Positions 42,276 to 50,602 of a stretch of DNA of 64,000 bases are shown one piece after another (the stretch's first letter is position 1; each line of letters begins with the position of its first letter). The notes beneath the pieces were generated by a model. It did not search any database. It was given only the letters and a program-made list of their open reading frames with translations, and was not told the DNA's origin. Location: NCBI RefSeq assembly GCF_002160915.1, contig NZ_NFLM01000004.1:62001-126000 (forward strand), given 5' to 3'. Both the position numbers and the translations under genes were made by a program. Source of the stretch: Faecalibacterium sp. An121 (GTDB lineage: Bacteria > Bacillota > Clostridia > Oscillospirales > Ruminococcaceae).

Positions 42276-42875
42276 TCAGCGGGAGGCGATCACCTCGTCC
42301 ACCAGGCCGTATTCCTTGGCCTGCAGGGCGGTCATATAGTTGTCCCGCTCGGTGTCCTGGCGCACCCGCTCGATGGGCTGGCCGGTGTATTCGCTGAGCA
42401 GGCCGTTGATCTTGTCGCGCAGATAGACGATGTGGTCGGCGTGGATCTTGATATCGGTGGCCTGGCCCGACAGACCGCCGCCCTGCCCGCCGGCGATCAG
42501 GGGCTGGTGGATCAGGATCTCGGAGTTGGGCAGCGCGATGCGCTTGCCCTTGGTGCCGCTGGCCAGCAGGAACGCGCCCATCGAGGCGGCCATCCCCATG
42601 CAGATGGTGGAGACGTCGCACTTGATATAGCGCATGGTGTCATGGATGGCCATGCCCGCGCTGATGGAACCGCCGGGGCTGTTGATATACAGGCTGATGT
42701 CCTTGTCCGGGTCCTGCCCCTCCAGGTACAGCAGCTGGGCAACCACCAGGCTTGCCGAGGTGTCGTTGACATCCTCGCTGAGCACGATGATGCGGTCATT
42801 CAGCAGACGGGAGAAGATATCATACGAGCGCTCTCCGTGGGCCGTCTGCTCTACAACATAAGGAACAAAACTCAT
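42276..42875 (-). CDS. clpP: ATP-dependent Clp protease proteolytic subunit ClpP
   Basis: A 199-residue serine peptidase that forms the tetradecameric chamber used by ClpX. Visible are [18 protein letters not shown], the oxyanion glycine region NSPGGSI, the catalytic Ser in [10 protein letters not shown] and His in [10 protein letters not shown]. Start ATG 42875 follows AGGAGG; an upstream in-frame ATG at 43010 is rejected because it lies before a hairpin and lacks family similarity. Confidence 0.97.
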   Translation of the reverse strand: MSFVPYVVEQTAHGERSYDIFSRLLNDRIIVLSEDVNDTSASLVVAQLLYLEGQDPDKDISLYINSPGGSISAGMAIHDTMRYIKCDVSTICMGMAASMGAFLLASGTKGKRIALPNSEILIHQPLIAGGQGGGLSGQATDIKIHADHIVYLRDKINGLLSEYTGQPIERVRQDTERDNYMTALQAKEYGLVDEVIASR

Positions 42876-42921
42876 TACAGTTCGCCTCCTGAAAATCAAA
42901 TTCGATTTCGTTCTTTTTGCA

Positions 42922-42964
42922 AAATTGACCGATACGGCCCTCAAACCGCCGCATCGGTCAATTT
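42922..42964 (-). terminator. 17-base hairpin between tig and clpP
   Basis: On minus-strand RNA the arms (42948-42964 and 42922-42938) pair over 17 positions with one G-U pair and a 9-base loop, followed by a short TTTTG. Plus-strand RNA would have an A-C mismatch instead, so the structure belongs to the tig-clpP transcript. It may be a leaky terminator or attenuator before clpP. Confidence 0.6.
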
Positions 42965-43037
42965 CAACAACTTGTGCACAGGCCAAAAGCGGCGCAGCTG
43001 CGCGCTTCATCCCGGCTTATGACCCCGGCCGGTCCGA

Positions 43038-44354
43038 TCACTCGGCGTCGGCAGCCTCTTCGGCCTCAGCGGCCTTCTCCACGATATTGGCGTGGCTCTT
43101 GATGAAGTCGATGGCCTTGTTGACAGCCAGGTCCTTCTTCAGCTCGTCCATGTTGACCAGCTCGCGGACCTTGCTCTCCTCCATCTTGTACTGGTCTGCG
43201 ATCCGCTTGATCTCAGCGTCCACATCCTCCTCGGATGCAGCGATGTTCTCAGCGGCGGCCACAGCCTCCAGGGCCAGACGGATCTTGACCTGCTTCTCAG
43301 CCTGGGGCATGAAGGAAGCACGGAACTGCTCCATGGTCTGGCCCATATACTTCAGGTAGTTCTCCAGGCTCAGGCCCTGCTGCTCCACACGGAACGCAAA
43401 GTCGTTGACCAGCTCGTCCATGCGGGTGTCATACATGGCCTGGGGGATCTCAGCCTCCATGCCGCCGATGACCTGATCCACCAGAGCGTTCTCCACAGCC
43501 AGGTCATCCTGCTTGTCCAGCTGCTCCTGGTCGGCCTTGCGGATGGATGCCTTGAACTCCTCCAGGGTATCGTACTCGGAGCAGTCCTTGGCCAGCTCGT
43601 CGTCCAGAGGGGGCAGCTCCTTGTACTTGACCTCGTGCAGCTTGATCTTGAACACAGCGGGCTTGCCGGCCAGCTCATCGGCCTGGTACTGCTCGGGGAA
43701 TGTGACGTTGACGTCGAACTCCTCGCCGGCGCTGTGGCCCACGATCTGATCCTCGAAGCCGGGGATGAAGCTGCCGCTGCCCAGGGTCAGGTGATAGTGC
43801 TCGGCCTTGCCGCCCTCAAAAGCCACGCCGTCGGTGAAGCCCTCGAAGTCGATGTCCACGATATCGCCGTTCTGAGCGGCGCCCTCCCGGGTCAGCTCGC
43901 GGGCGTTACGCTCCTGTACACGCTTGAGTTCGGCCTCCACAGCCGACTCCTGTACAGTATGGACCGTCTTTTCCACGGTCAGACCGGCATATGCGCCCAG
44001 CTTGACCTCGGGCTTGACGGCGACCTTGACGGTCAGGACAGCGCCCTGGTCGTCGCTGGCCGAATCCACCGACACCTCGGGACGGCCCACAGGCTCGATG
44101 CCGGCCTCTTTGACCGCAGCCTCAAACTCGTTGGGGAAGAGGTTGTTGATGGCGTCGTAGGTGAACACATCGGGGCCGTACATCCGCTCGATCAGGTGGC
44201 GGGGCGCCTTGCCCTTGCGGAAGCCGGGGACGGCATACTTCTTGCCCTCGGTCTTGAAGACCTTCAGGACCTCATTCTTGTAGGTGTCTGCATCGATGGA
44301 AAACTGCAGCTCTGCCATGCTCTTTTCGAGCTTTTCACACTTGATAAGATTCAT
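43038..44354 (-). CDS. tig: Trigger factor
   Basis: Trigger factor is the ribosome-bound chaperone. The 438-residue protein has the ribosome-binding domain with the signature region PGFRKGKAPRHLIERMYG, the FKBP-type prolyl isomerase domain (GDIVDIDFEGFTDG, SGSFIPGFEDQIVG) and a long helical C-terminal arm ending in an Ala/Glu-rich tail. Start ATG follows GAGGAAAATCAA. Standard order tig-clpP-clpX. Confidence 0.97.
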   Translation of the reverse strand: MNLIKCEKLEKSMAELQFSIDADTYKNEVLKVFKTEGKKYAVPGFRKGKAPRHLIERMYGPDVFTYDAINNLFPNEFEAAVKEAGIEPVGRPEVSVDSASDDQGAVLTVKVAVKPEVKLGAYAGLTVEKTVHTVQESAVEAELKRVQERNARELTREGAAQNGDIVDIDFEGFTDGVAFEGGKAEHYHLTLGSGSFIPGFEDQIVGHSAGEEFDVNVTFPEQYQADELAGKPAVFKIKLHEVKYKELPPLDDELAKDCSEYDTLEEFKASIRKADQEQLDKQDDLAVENALVDQVIGGMEAEIPQAMYDTRMDELVNDFAFRVEQQGLSLENYLKYMGQTMEQFRASFMPQAEKQVKIRLALEAVAAAENIAASEEDVDAEIKRIADQYKMEESKVRELVNMDELKKDLAVNKAIDFIKSHANIVEKAAEAEEAADAE

Positions 44355-44480
44355 TTGATTTTCCTCCGCTCAAATATTGGTGCTGGGGCAGAGGAATCCT
44401 CTCCCCGCATCTGCGCCGCGCGCCCATCTACTTCTCAAAGGGCGCACGCGCCTTTGGGTACGACAATCGCGTCAGCGTTT

Positions 44481-44510
44481 ATTATAACACGTTCAGTGCA
44501 TAAATGCCAG
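44481..44510 (-). promoter_or_regulatory. Sigma-A promoter of tig
   Basis: -35 CTGGCA (44505-44510) and a perfect -10 TATAAT (44481-44486) with an 18-base spacer on the minus strand. The leader of about 120 bases contains a G+C-rich hairpin near 44410-44460. No gene is seen in 44355-44555. Confidence 0.65.
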
Positions 44511-44555
44511 CTGTTTTTTCACATTTTGGGATTTTTCCCCTGCGCCCTGCCCGTT

Positions 44556-45239
44556 TCATGTGATTTTATACGGACAGAAGTGCAGTCCGTCGGCGCTGAC
44601 GAGCTTATAGCGGATGCCGTCCACCTCGCCCTGCACCGCAAAACGGATGGCTTTGCCGTGCAGGTGGGCGTAAAAGCACCGCCGCACCCCGTATTCCTTC
44701 AGCACCGCCACGATCTCGGGGGCATCTGCGTTGGTGTACACCGGCGGGTAATGCAGGAAGGCCAGCTTTTCCAGGCCCGGTTCGGCGGCGTCCAGGCTCA
44801 GCCGCAGGCGGCCGATCTCCCGGTTCATCACCTTTTCGTCGTGGGGTTCCCCCACATCGAACAGCCAGCCCCGGGTGCCGCACAAGGCACAGCCATCCAC
44901 CGTATAGGAGTTGTTGTGCAGCAGATGCAGCGTATCAAAGCCCTCGGCCTTGAAAAAAGCGTTCATCTTGTTGGCGGTGGACCACCAATAATCGTGGTTG
45001 CCTTTCATGATGAGCTTCTGGCCGGGCAGGCTGTTCAGAAAGGCGAAGTCCCGGCGGGTATCGGTCAGGCGCATGGCCCAGCTGATGTCCCCTGCCAGTA
45101 CCACCGTATCCTCCGGCTTGACCAGCTTGCGCCAGTTGGCCTCCAGCTTTTCCACATAGCCGCCCCATCCGGGGAATACGTCCATGGGTTTGGCGGCGCC
45201 CAGGGATAGATGGGTGTCGCCCAGCACAAAAAGTGCCAT
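44556..45239 (-). CDS. Calcineurin-like metallophosphoesterase
   Basis: A 227-residue protein with the full set of dimetal motifs: LGDTHLS, AGDISWAM, GNHDYWW, the His of FLHYPPVY and the C-terminal YAHLHGKAI. Members of this YkuE/YfcE-like group cut phosphodiesters or monoesters; the natural substrate is unknown. ATG 45239 follows AGGAGAG; an in-frame ATG 30 bases earlier is less well placed. It follows thrC on the same strand. Confidence 0.88.
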   Translation of the reverse strand: MALFVLGDTHLSLGAAKPMDVFPGWGGYVEKLEANWRKLVKPEDTVVLAGDISWAMRLTDTRRDFAFLNSLPGQKLIMKGNHDYWWSTANKMNAFFKAEGFDTLHLLHNNSYTVDGCALCGTRGWLFDVGEPHDEKVMNREIGRLRLSLDAAEPGLEKLAFLHYPPVYTNADAPEIVAVLKEYGVRRCFYAHLHGKAIRFAVQGEVDGIRYKLVSADGLHFCPYKIT

Positions 45240-45285
45240 CGGTCTCTCCTGTTCCAGGGTGTGCGGCAAGGCACACCGGTTTTAT

Positions 45286-46746
45286 TTAAATTTGACAGCC
45301 CAGAGCGACCGCCGCGATCTGTTCCGGGTCGATGACGGCGTCGAAGCGCTCGGCCTTGCCCCGCAGGCCGGCCAGGCTGGCCGGGGCGGTGCGGCCGGTG
45401 GCCTGCTCCAGCAGGCCCATGGCCTCAAAGTCGTTCTCGGGGGCACGCTGGCCCAGGGCGGCCAGGACGCTGCGGGGGAACTTGAAGGGGGATGCGGTGG
45501 ACAGCACCACCATGGGCACCCCTGCCCGCTTGTTCTGCCGCGCCACATGGAAGGCCACCGCCGTGTGGGTGTCGCAGAGATAACCGTCCTGCTGCCAGCG
45601 GGCGCGGATCTCCCCGGCCACCTGATCCTCCTCGGCATAGCCGCAGGAGAAGGTCTCCTGGATGGCGGCCAGCGTCTCGGGGCGGACGGTGTAGCTGCCC
45701 GTCTGGCTCAGCCGGGCCATCAGGGCGGCCACCTCGGTGTCGCTGCCCGTCACATGGTACAGCAGCCGCTCCAGGTTGGAGGAGACAAGGATATCCATGC
45801 TGGGGGAACTGGTCTTGAAGAAAGCGCGCCGGGCGGTGTAGACGCCTGTGTTCAAAAAGTCGGTCAGGACGTTGTTTTTGTTGGACGCACAGACCAGCCG
45901 GCCCACGGGCAGCCCCATCCGTTTGGCATAGTAGCCCGCCAGAATGTCGCCGAAGTTGCCGGTGGGCACGCAGAAGTCCACCGGATCGCCCATGGCCACC
46001 TTCCCTGCCTTGAGCAGCTGGGCATAGGCCGCAAAATAATAGACGATCTGGGGCACCAGCCGTCCCCAGTTGATGGAATTGGCGCTGGACAGGCGGATGT
46101 TCCGGCCGGCCAGCTGCTCTGCGATCTGCTTATCTGCAAACACCCGCTTGACCCCGGTCTGGGCATCGTCAAAGTTGCCCCGCACCGCATACACCGCCAC
46201 ATTGTCCCCCTGCTGGGTGGCCATCTGCAGCCGCTGGATCTCACTGGTACCGCCGGTGGGATAGAACACCGCGATCTCCACCCCGGGAACGTCGTGGTAG
46301 CCGTCCAGAGCGGCCTTGCCGGTGTCCCCGCTGGTGGCCACCAGGATCAGGGTCTTTTCGGTGCGGCCCAGATTGCGCTTGGCCTCCACCAGCAGCTTGG
46401 GCATCAACTGCAAGGCATAATCTTTGAATGCGCAGGTAGGCCCGTGCCACAGCTCCAGGGCCCAGGTATCTCCTTCCACCGGGGCCAGGAAACCCGCTTT
46501 GCCCGCAAAGGCGGCGCCATAGGTTTCAGCCGCCGCCCGGGCCAGGAAAGCCGGATCGTAATCGGTGAGGTATTCCCGCAGGACAGCCGCCGCCATGGCC
46601 GGATACTCCAGCTGGCAGACCGCCTGCACATCCACCTGGGGGAAGGACTGGGGCACGAACAGGCCGCCCTCATCCGACAGGCCCTGGACGATGGCCTGCG
46701 AGGCGGACACCTGCCGGGCCGCGTCTCTTGTGCTGAAAAACTGCAT
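45286..46746 (-). CDS. thrC: Threonine synthase
   Basis: ThrC converts O-phosphohomoserine to threonine with PLP. The 486-residue protein begins FFSTRDAARQVSASQAIVQG, which is the long (E. coli/fungal) type, has the PLP lysine in TCAFKDYALQL, the SGDTGKAAL phosphate-binding region and VPTGNFGDILAGYYAKRMG. Start ATG 46746 follows AAGGAGCGA. It draws on the same aspartate-semialdehyde branch as asd at 7889. Confidence 0.95.
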   Translation of the reverse strand: MQFFSTRDAARQVSASQAIVQGLSDEGGLFVPQSFPQVDVQAVCQLEYPAMAAAVLREYLTDYDPAFLARAAAETYGAAFAGKAGFLAPVEGDTWALELWHGPTCAFKDYALQLMPKLLVEAKRNLGRTEKTLILVATSGDTGKAALDGYHDVPGVEIAVFYPTGGTSEIQRLQMATQQGDNVAVYAVRGNFDDAQTGVKRVFADKQIAEQLAGRNIRLSSANSINWGRLVPQIVYYFAAYAQLLKAGKVAMGDPVDFCVPTGNFGDILAGYYAKRMGLPVGRLVCASNKNNVLTDFLNTGVYTARRAFFKTSSPSMDILVSSNLERLLYHVTGSDTEVAALMARLSQTGSYTVRPETLAAIQETFSCGYAEEDQVAGEIRARWQQDGYLCDTHTAVAFHVARQNKRAGVPMVVLSTASPFKFPRSVLAALGQRAPENDFEAMGLLEQATGRTAPASLAGLRGKAERFDAVIDPEQIAAVALGCQI

Positions 46747-46798
46747 TGTCAATCGCTCCTTTTCGCTCCTGGGGCGTATCCGGTGGATAGCGCCTGGG

Positions 46799-47167
46799 TC
46801 ATCTGGCTTCAAATGCGCGTTTTATAATATGTACCATCCAGCGCCCCCCTGGCAGAGGGGTCACCTCAGCCACATCGAACCGGACCAGGCATTCGCTCTG
46901 GCCGGTCTGCTGCAGATAGAAGGCAGCCGTCCGGATGATCCGCCGCTGCTTGGCTTTGGTCACCGACTGGGCGGGCCGGCAGACCGCCTGGGGGTCGGTG
47001 CGGGTCTTGACCTCGCAGACGATGATGGTGCCCTCCGGGTCTTTGAGCACCAGATCCAGTTCCCCCTGCCGGATGGCATAGTTGTGGGCCAGCAGGGTAC
47101 AGCCCTGTTGGATGTAATAGCGGGCTGCGGCCCGCTCGCCCCGGCGGCCCGTTTCGGCCCGGTCCAT
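46799..47167 (-). CDS. YraN-family (UPF0102) protein
   Basis: A 122-residue protein of the UPF0102 family with a restriction-endonuclease-like fold. The motif GELDLVLKD followed by IIVCEVKTR is the PD-(D/E)xK core; ETGRRGERAAARYY opens the domain. Function is unproven, with a role in DNA repair or recombination suggested. Its ATG overlaps the rnhB stop (TGATG), the usual gene pair. Confidence 0.92.
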   Translation of the reverse strand: MDRAETGRRGERAAARYYIQQGCTLLAHNYAIRQGELDLVLKDPEGTIIVCEVKTRTDPQAVCRPAQSVTKAKQRRIIRTAAFYLQQTGQSECLVRFDVAEVTPLPGGRWMVHIIKRAFEAR

Positions 47168-47811
47168 CACTTGTCCTCCGGCCAATAGCCCTGCTTTTTC
47201 AAAAAGCTGCGGCGGTAAAAAGGCTGGATGCCGTACCGGGCGATCAGCTCATAGTGGAGTTTGGTGGGATAGCCCTTGTGTTTGGCCAGCTGGTACTGGG
47301 GATATTGGCGGTCCAGCTCGGCCATATAGCGGTCCCGGCTGACCTTGGCCAGGATGGACGCCGCGCCGATGCTGGCGCTGGTGGCATCCCCTTTGACCAC
47401 AGGCTGCGCGGGCATGGCCAACCCTTCGGGGCAGCGGTTGCCGTCCACCAGCACCAGGTTGGGCACGATGTCCAGCTGCTCCACAGCCTGCCGCATCCCG
47501 CCCAGGGTAGCCTTGAGGATGTTGTCCCGGTCGATGACCTCCGGTCCCACAAAAACGATGCTGTAAGCCAGAGCCTTCCGGCAGATCTCCTCAAAAAGAG
47601 CCTCCCGTTTTTTCTCGGTCAGCTTTTTGGAGTCGTTGATCCCCCACACCGGGTCCTGCGGGTCCAGGATGCAGGCGGCCACGCAGACCGGCCCGCACAG
47701 AGGGCCCCGGCCCGCCTCGTCCACACCTGCAAAGCAGCCCTTTTCGGCCCGCACTGCGCTGTCGTACTCGTACAGCGGACGGGAGATCTCCTCGTCTGTG
47801 CGGCGCTTCAT
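47167..47811 (-). CDS. rnhB: Ribonuclease HII
   Basis: RNase HII removes ribonucleotides from RNA-DNA hybrids. The 214-residue protein has the active-site motifs [16 protein letters not shown] (Asp and Glu), [25 protein letters not shown] and [21 protein letters not shown] 47811 overlaps the end of rbgA (ATGA). Confidence 0.96.
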   Translation of the reverse strand: MKRRTDEEISRPLYEYDSAVRAEKGCFAGVDEAGRGPLCGPVCVAACILDPQDPVWGINDSKKLTEKKREALFEEICRKALAYSIVFVGPEVIDRDNILKATLGGMRQAVEQLDIVPNLVLVDGNRCPEGLAMPAQPVVKGDATSASIGAASILAKVSRDRYMAELDRQYPQYQLAKHKGYPTKLHYELIARYGIQPFYRRSFLKKQGYWPEDK

Positions 47812-48725
47812 CCCTGGTCCTCCCCTTCTGCGGGGTCTTCCCGGCGGGGCGGGCGCTCCAGCGTGATCCGGCCCCACTTGCAGGCCCGGAACTCATCCAC
47901 CAGCATGACGGCGCACCGCTCGGTATCCACCTCGCCGCCTCGCACCAGCAGGCCGCGCCGGCGGCCGATGGCGGTCAGCAGGTCGTAGGGGGGCAGGGCC
48001 AGAGCCTCCTGGTCCAGCTTGTAGCGGCTGGCCACCAGGTCGGGATAGTAACGGCGCACCTCATCCAGCAGGTTCATGGCCAGCTCCTCCACATCCAGGA
48101 TGTCATCCTTGATGGAGCCGATGAAAGCGAGGTTGGAGGCAATGGCCTTGGAATCGAATTTCTTCCACAGCACGCCGGGCATATCCAGCAGGTCGAACTT
48201 CTCGGTCGAGACCCACTGCTTGCCCTTGGTCACGCCGGGGCGGTCGGCTGCCTTGGCCCGGGCCGACCCTGCAAAGGTATTGATAAAGGTGGATTTGCCC
48301 ACGTTGGGGATGCCGCACAGCATGATCTGGGTCTTGGCGCCTCCCATGCCGCGGGCCTGACGGCGGGCCAGAAGGCCGGACAGTTCCTTTTCGATGGCCG
48401 AGCGGACCGCCGCGGTCCCGCCCTTGCTCTTGGCGTTGATGGCCACGCATCCAGCATCGGCGGCGCGGAAATAGCGGATCCACTCCTCGGTGACGGCCGG
48501 GTCGGCCAGGTCGGCCTTGTTCAGGGCATAGAGCCGGGGCTTGCGGGCGGTGATCCGCTCGATCTCCGGGTTAAGGCTGGACAGGGGGATGCGGGCGTCC
48601 AGCAAGATCAGGCTGGCGTCCACATGCTGGATCTCCTGTTCCATCACCCGCAGGGTCCGGGCCATATGCCCCGGAAACCACTGGATGTTGTATTGATTGG
48701 AAAATTGCAGTTCTTCGTTTTTCAC
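47808..48725 (-). CDS. rbgA: Ribosome biogenesis GTPase RbgA (YlqF)
   Basis: RbgA is a circularly permuted GTPase needed for late 50S assembly. The 305-residue protein has the G4 motif first (LNKADLAD), then G1 [13 protein letters not shown] and G3 LLDMPGVLW, and a C-terminal RNA-binding ANTAR-like helical domain. The N-terminal [12 protein letters not shown] is diagnostic. The start is GTG 48725, overlapping the lepB stop as GTGA. Confidence 0.95.
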   Translation of the reverse strand: MKNEELQFSNQYNIQWFPGHMARTLRVMEQEIQHVDASLILLDARIPLSSLNPEIERITARKPRLYALNKADLADPAVTEEWIRYFRAADAGCVAINAKSKGGTAAVRSAIEKELSGLLARRQARGMGGAKTQIMLCGIPNVGKSTFINTFAGSARAKAADRPGVTKGKQWVSTEKFDLLDMPGVLWKKFDSKAIASNLAFIGSIKDDILDVEELAMNLLDEVRRYYPDLVASRYKLDQEALALPPYDLLTAIGRRRGLLVRGGEVDTERCAVMLVDEFRACKWGRITLERPPRREDPAEGEDQG

Positions 48726-49273
48726 TTGACCACTCCTGCGTCCTCCAGGGGCAAAAAGCAGAACAGCACTTTGCCCAGGATATCCTCTTCCGCAATGCAG
48801 CCGATGCTGGAAGACCGGCTGTCCAGTGAAGCATTGCGGTTGTCCCCCATCAAAAACAGCTGCCCTTCGGGCACGGTATAGGGAAATTCCACATCGTAGC
48901 CCAAATAGGTGGGTTCCGCGATGTAATCCTCCTGCAGCAGCTGGCCGTTGACGGTGACGGTGCCGGCGGTGTAGTCGATCGAGATGGTGTCTCCGCCTTT
49001 GGCGATGATCCGCTTGACCAGCGGCCTGCCATAGGAGGTGTAATCGTCCACGATCACTACATCTCCCTGCTGGGGGGTATAGCCCGCCCCCCAGACCACC
49101 AGCTTATCCCCATCCCAGAGGGTGGGGTTCATCGAGCCGCCGTCCACCTGGATGATGCGGAAAAAGAAGGAGAACAGCAGCACCATCACCACCAGCGCCG
49201 AGACCAAAGCCTCGTACCACTCGATCACGGCCTGCCCGGGAGCTTCTTCCGCGCCGGGTTTTGTCTTTGCCAT
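48722..49273 (-). CDS. lepB: Signal peptidase I
   Basis: LepB cleaves signal peptides on the outer membrane face. The 183-residue protein has one N-terminal helix (SALVVMVLLFSFFFRI), the catalytic Ser in VDGGSMNPTLWDGD, the general-base Lys in RPLVKRIIAKGGD, and the box E motif LMGDNRNASLDSR. ATG 49273 is chosen. The cluster rplS-lepB-rbgA-rnhB-yraN is the standard Firmicutes order. Confidence 0.95.
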   Translation of the reverse strand: MAKTKPGAEEAPGQAVIEWYEALVSALVVMVLLFSFFFRIIQVDGGSMNPTLWDGDKLVVWGAGYTPQQGDVVIVDDYTSYGRPLVKRIIAKGGDTISIDYTAGTVTVNGQLLQEDYIAEPTYLGYDVEFPYTVPEGQLFLMGDNRNASLDSRSSSIGCIAEEDILGKVLFCFLPLEDAGVVK

Positions 49274-49361
49274 CCATGCCACCCCGCATTCTGTTCCGTT
49301 TCCTGTTGTATTGTACCACACACGCCGCCTCCAGAAAAGGCGTATGTGTGAAAGGATAAAG

Positions 49362-49387
49362 AAAAAAGGGACAACAAGTGCCCCTTT
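49362..49387 (-). terminator. Terminator between rplS and lepB
   Basis: Minus-strand arms AAAGGGGCA (49379-49387) and TGTCCCTTT (49365-49373) pair with one G-U and run into further T, then C and TTT. A TACAAT box at 49310-49315 could restart transcription for lepB, though its -35 is poor. Confidence 0.65.
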
Positions 49388-49424
49388 TCCCTTGCGGACA
49401 GCCTGAACCACAGGCTGCGGATGA

Positions 49425-49766
49425 TCAGATATCGCTCTTGACCTTGGCAGCTTTGCCGGTGCGGCCGCGCAGGTAGTACAGCTTTGCACGGCGGACCTTG
49501 CCCTTGCGCACAACAGTGACCTTCTCCACGAAGGGGCTGTTGATGGGGAAGACACGCTCGATGCCCACGCCGTAGGCGATGCGGCGGACGGTAAAGGTCT
49601 CAGCGACGCCGCCATGCTTCTTGGCAATGACAGTGCCCTCAAAGGCCTGGATACGCTCACGCTCGCCTTCCTTGATGCGGACGTCCACCCGGACGGTGTC
49701 GCCAACGTTGAACTGGGGGCGCTCAGCCTTGATGCTGCCCTCGGAAATAATCTTCAGTGCGTCCAT
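49425..49766 (-). CDS. rplS: 50S ribosomal protein L19
   Basis: A 113-residue ribosomal protein at the 30S-50S interface. It shows [51 protein letters not shown] and the C-terminal [20 protein letters not shown], all diagnostic. ATG 49766 follows GGAGGATCAACAA. It has a strong promoter and a structured leader. Confidence 0.98.
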   Translation of the reverse strand: MDALKIISEGSIKAERPQFNVGDTVRVDVRIKEGERERIQAFEGTVIAKKHGGVAETFTVRRIAYGVGIERVFPINSPFVEKVTVVRKGKVRRAKLYYLRGRTGKAAKVKSDI

Positions 49767-49885
49767 TTGTTGATCCTCCATTTGTTTTAGACGTTCATAC
49801 ACGGCAAACTTCCAGCCGTCAGAGGACCGCCCGTTTAATGATTGTTTGTCATTAACCCCGCTGTGGTCTCAGCGGACACTAACGC
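49767..49885 (-). promoter_or_regulatory. Structured leader of rplS (candidate L19 leader)
   Basis: Between the promoter and the start the minus-strand RNA folds into three hairpins: CCGCTG/CAGCGG, TTAATGA/TCATTAA and ACGGC/GCCGT. Firmicutes rplS genes often carry a conserved L19 autoregulatory leader; whether this matches that family needs a covariance search. Confidence 0.4.
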
Positions 49886-49891
49886 CATACT

Positions 49892-49920
49892 ATGATAGCA
49901 CAAACCCCCGCTGAAAGCAA
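49892..49920 (-). promoter_or_regulatory. Sigma-A promoter of rplS
   Basis: -35 TTGCTT (49915-49920) and -10 TATCAT (49892-49897) with a 17-base spacer on the minus strand. Confidence 0.7.
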
Positions 49921-49957
49921 GCGTTTTGCCCAAAAAACAGGGGGAAATTTTTCCGTC

Positions 49958-50602
49958 TCAGCAGAAGGGGGTCTTGTCCTCCTTCAGCAGCGCGGTGCGC
50001 AGGATGGAAGCCGAGGCCGCAGGCAGGCCGAACCGCTCTTCCAGGAAACCGGCCAGCAGGGACGGGTTGAGGTTCAGCTCCTGGGCGGCGGGCAGGCACA
50101 CTTCAAAACAGACCCTATCCCCTTCCACACGGCAGTCCAGCGCCGGGATATAGGCTTTCAGGTCGATCTCCTTTGCGCCGCGCTTGCTCTTTTTCTGCAC
50201 GGCGGCAGCCGGCAGGCTGTTGTAGCTTTCCAGCTGGGGCAGCGCCCGGGCCGGATAGCGGATGGCATAGCAGGCATAGGCGATGGCGCTGGCCTTGTCT
50301 TTGGCGGGCTCCACCCGGAACACCCGGATGCCGGACGGCATGATGGCGTTCAGCCTGTCCTGCCACTGGGCAAAATCCGGGTCCGTTGCCTCGGTCTTGA
50401 CGTCCACGCTCTCACACAGGCTCTCCTGCCCCAGGGACAGCGGACAGGTAAAGGTCATATAGATGTGGGGGTTGAAACCCAACGTATGCCATACCGGCAG
50501 CCCGCTGCGCTTGAGCACCCGCTGCATCACCCGCTGCAGGTCCAGCAGGGAGATATAAGAAGCTTCGTTCCGTTTTTCAAACCAGATCCGCACTGTAATC
50601 AA
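49958..50602 (-). CDS. TIGR03936/DUF2344 radical-SAM-associated protein
   Basis: A 214-residue protein that follows its radical-SAM partner, as in many Clostridia. The opening RIWFEKRNEASYISLLDLQR and GLPVWHTLGFNPHIYMTF (the FNPHP-like motif) are family landmarks. The pair is fused in some genomes and is thought to modify RNA or ribosomes, but the reaction is unknown. The start appears to be TTG 50602, seven bases after GGGAGG and 26 bases inside the upstream gene. Confidence 0.85.
   Translation of the reverse strand: MITVRIWFEKRNEASYISLLDLQRVMQRVLKRSGLPVWHTLGFNPHIYMTFTCPLSLGQESLCESVDVKTEATDPDFAQWQDRLNAIMPSGIRVFRVEPAKDKASAIAYACYAIRYPARALPQLESYNSLPAAAVQKKSKRGAKEIDLKAYIPALDCRVEGDRVCFEVCLPAAQELNLNPSLLAGFLEERFGLPAASASILRTALLKEDKTPFC

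Noticed and set aside
42876-43037. CIRCE or CtsR operator before clpP
   Set aside because: The inverted repeat does not match TTAGCACTC-N9-GAGTGCTAA, and there is no tandem GGTCAAA heptad; the half-site GGTCAA occurs only in a hairpin context.
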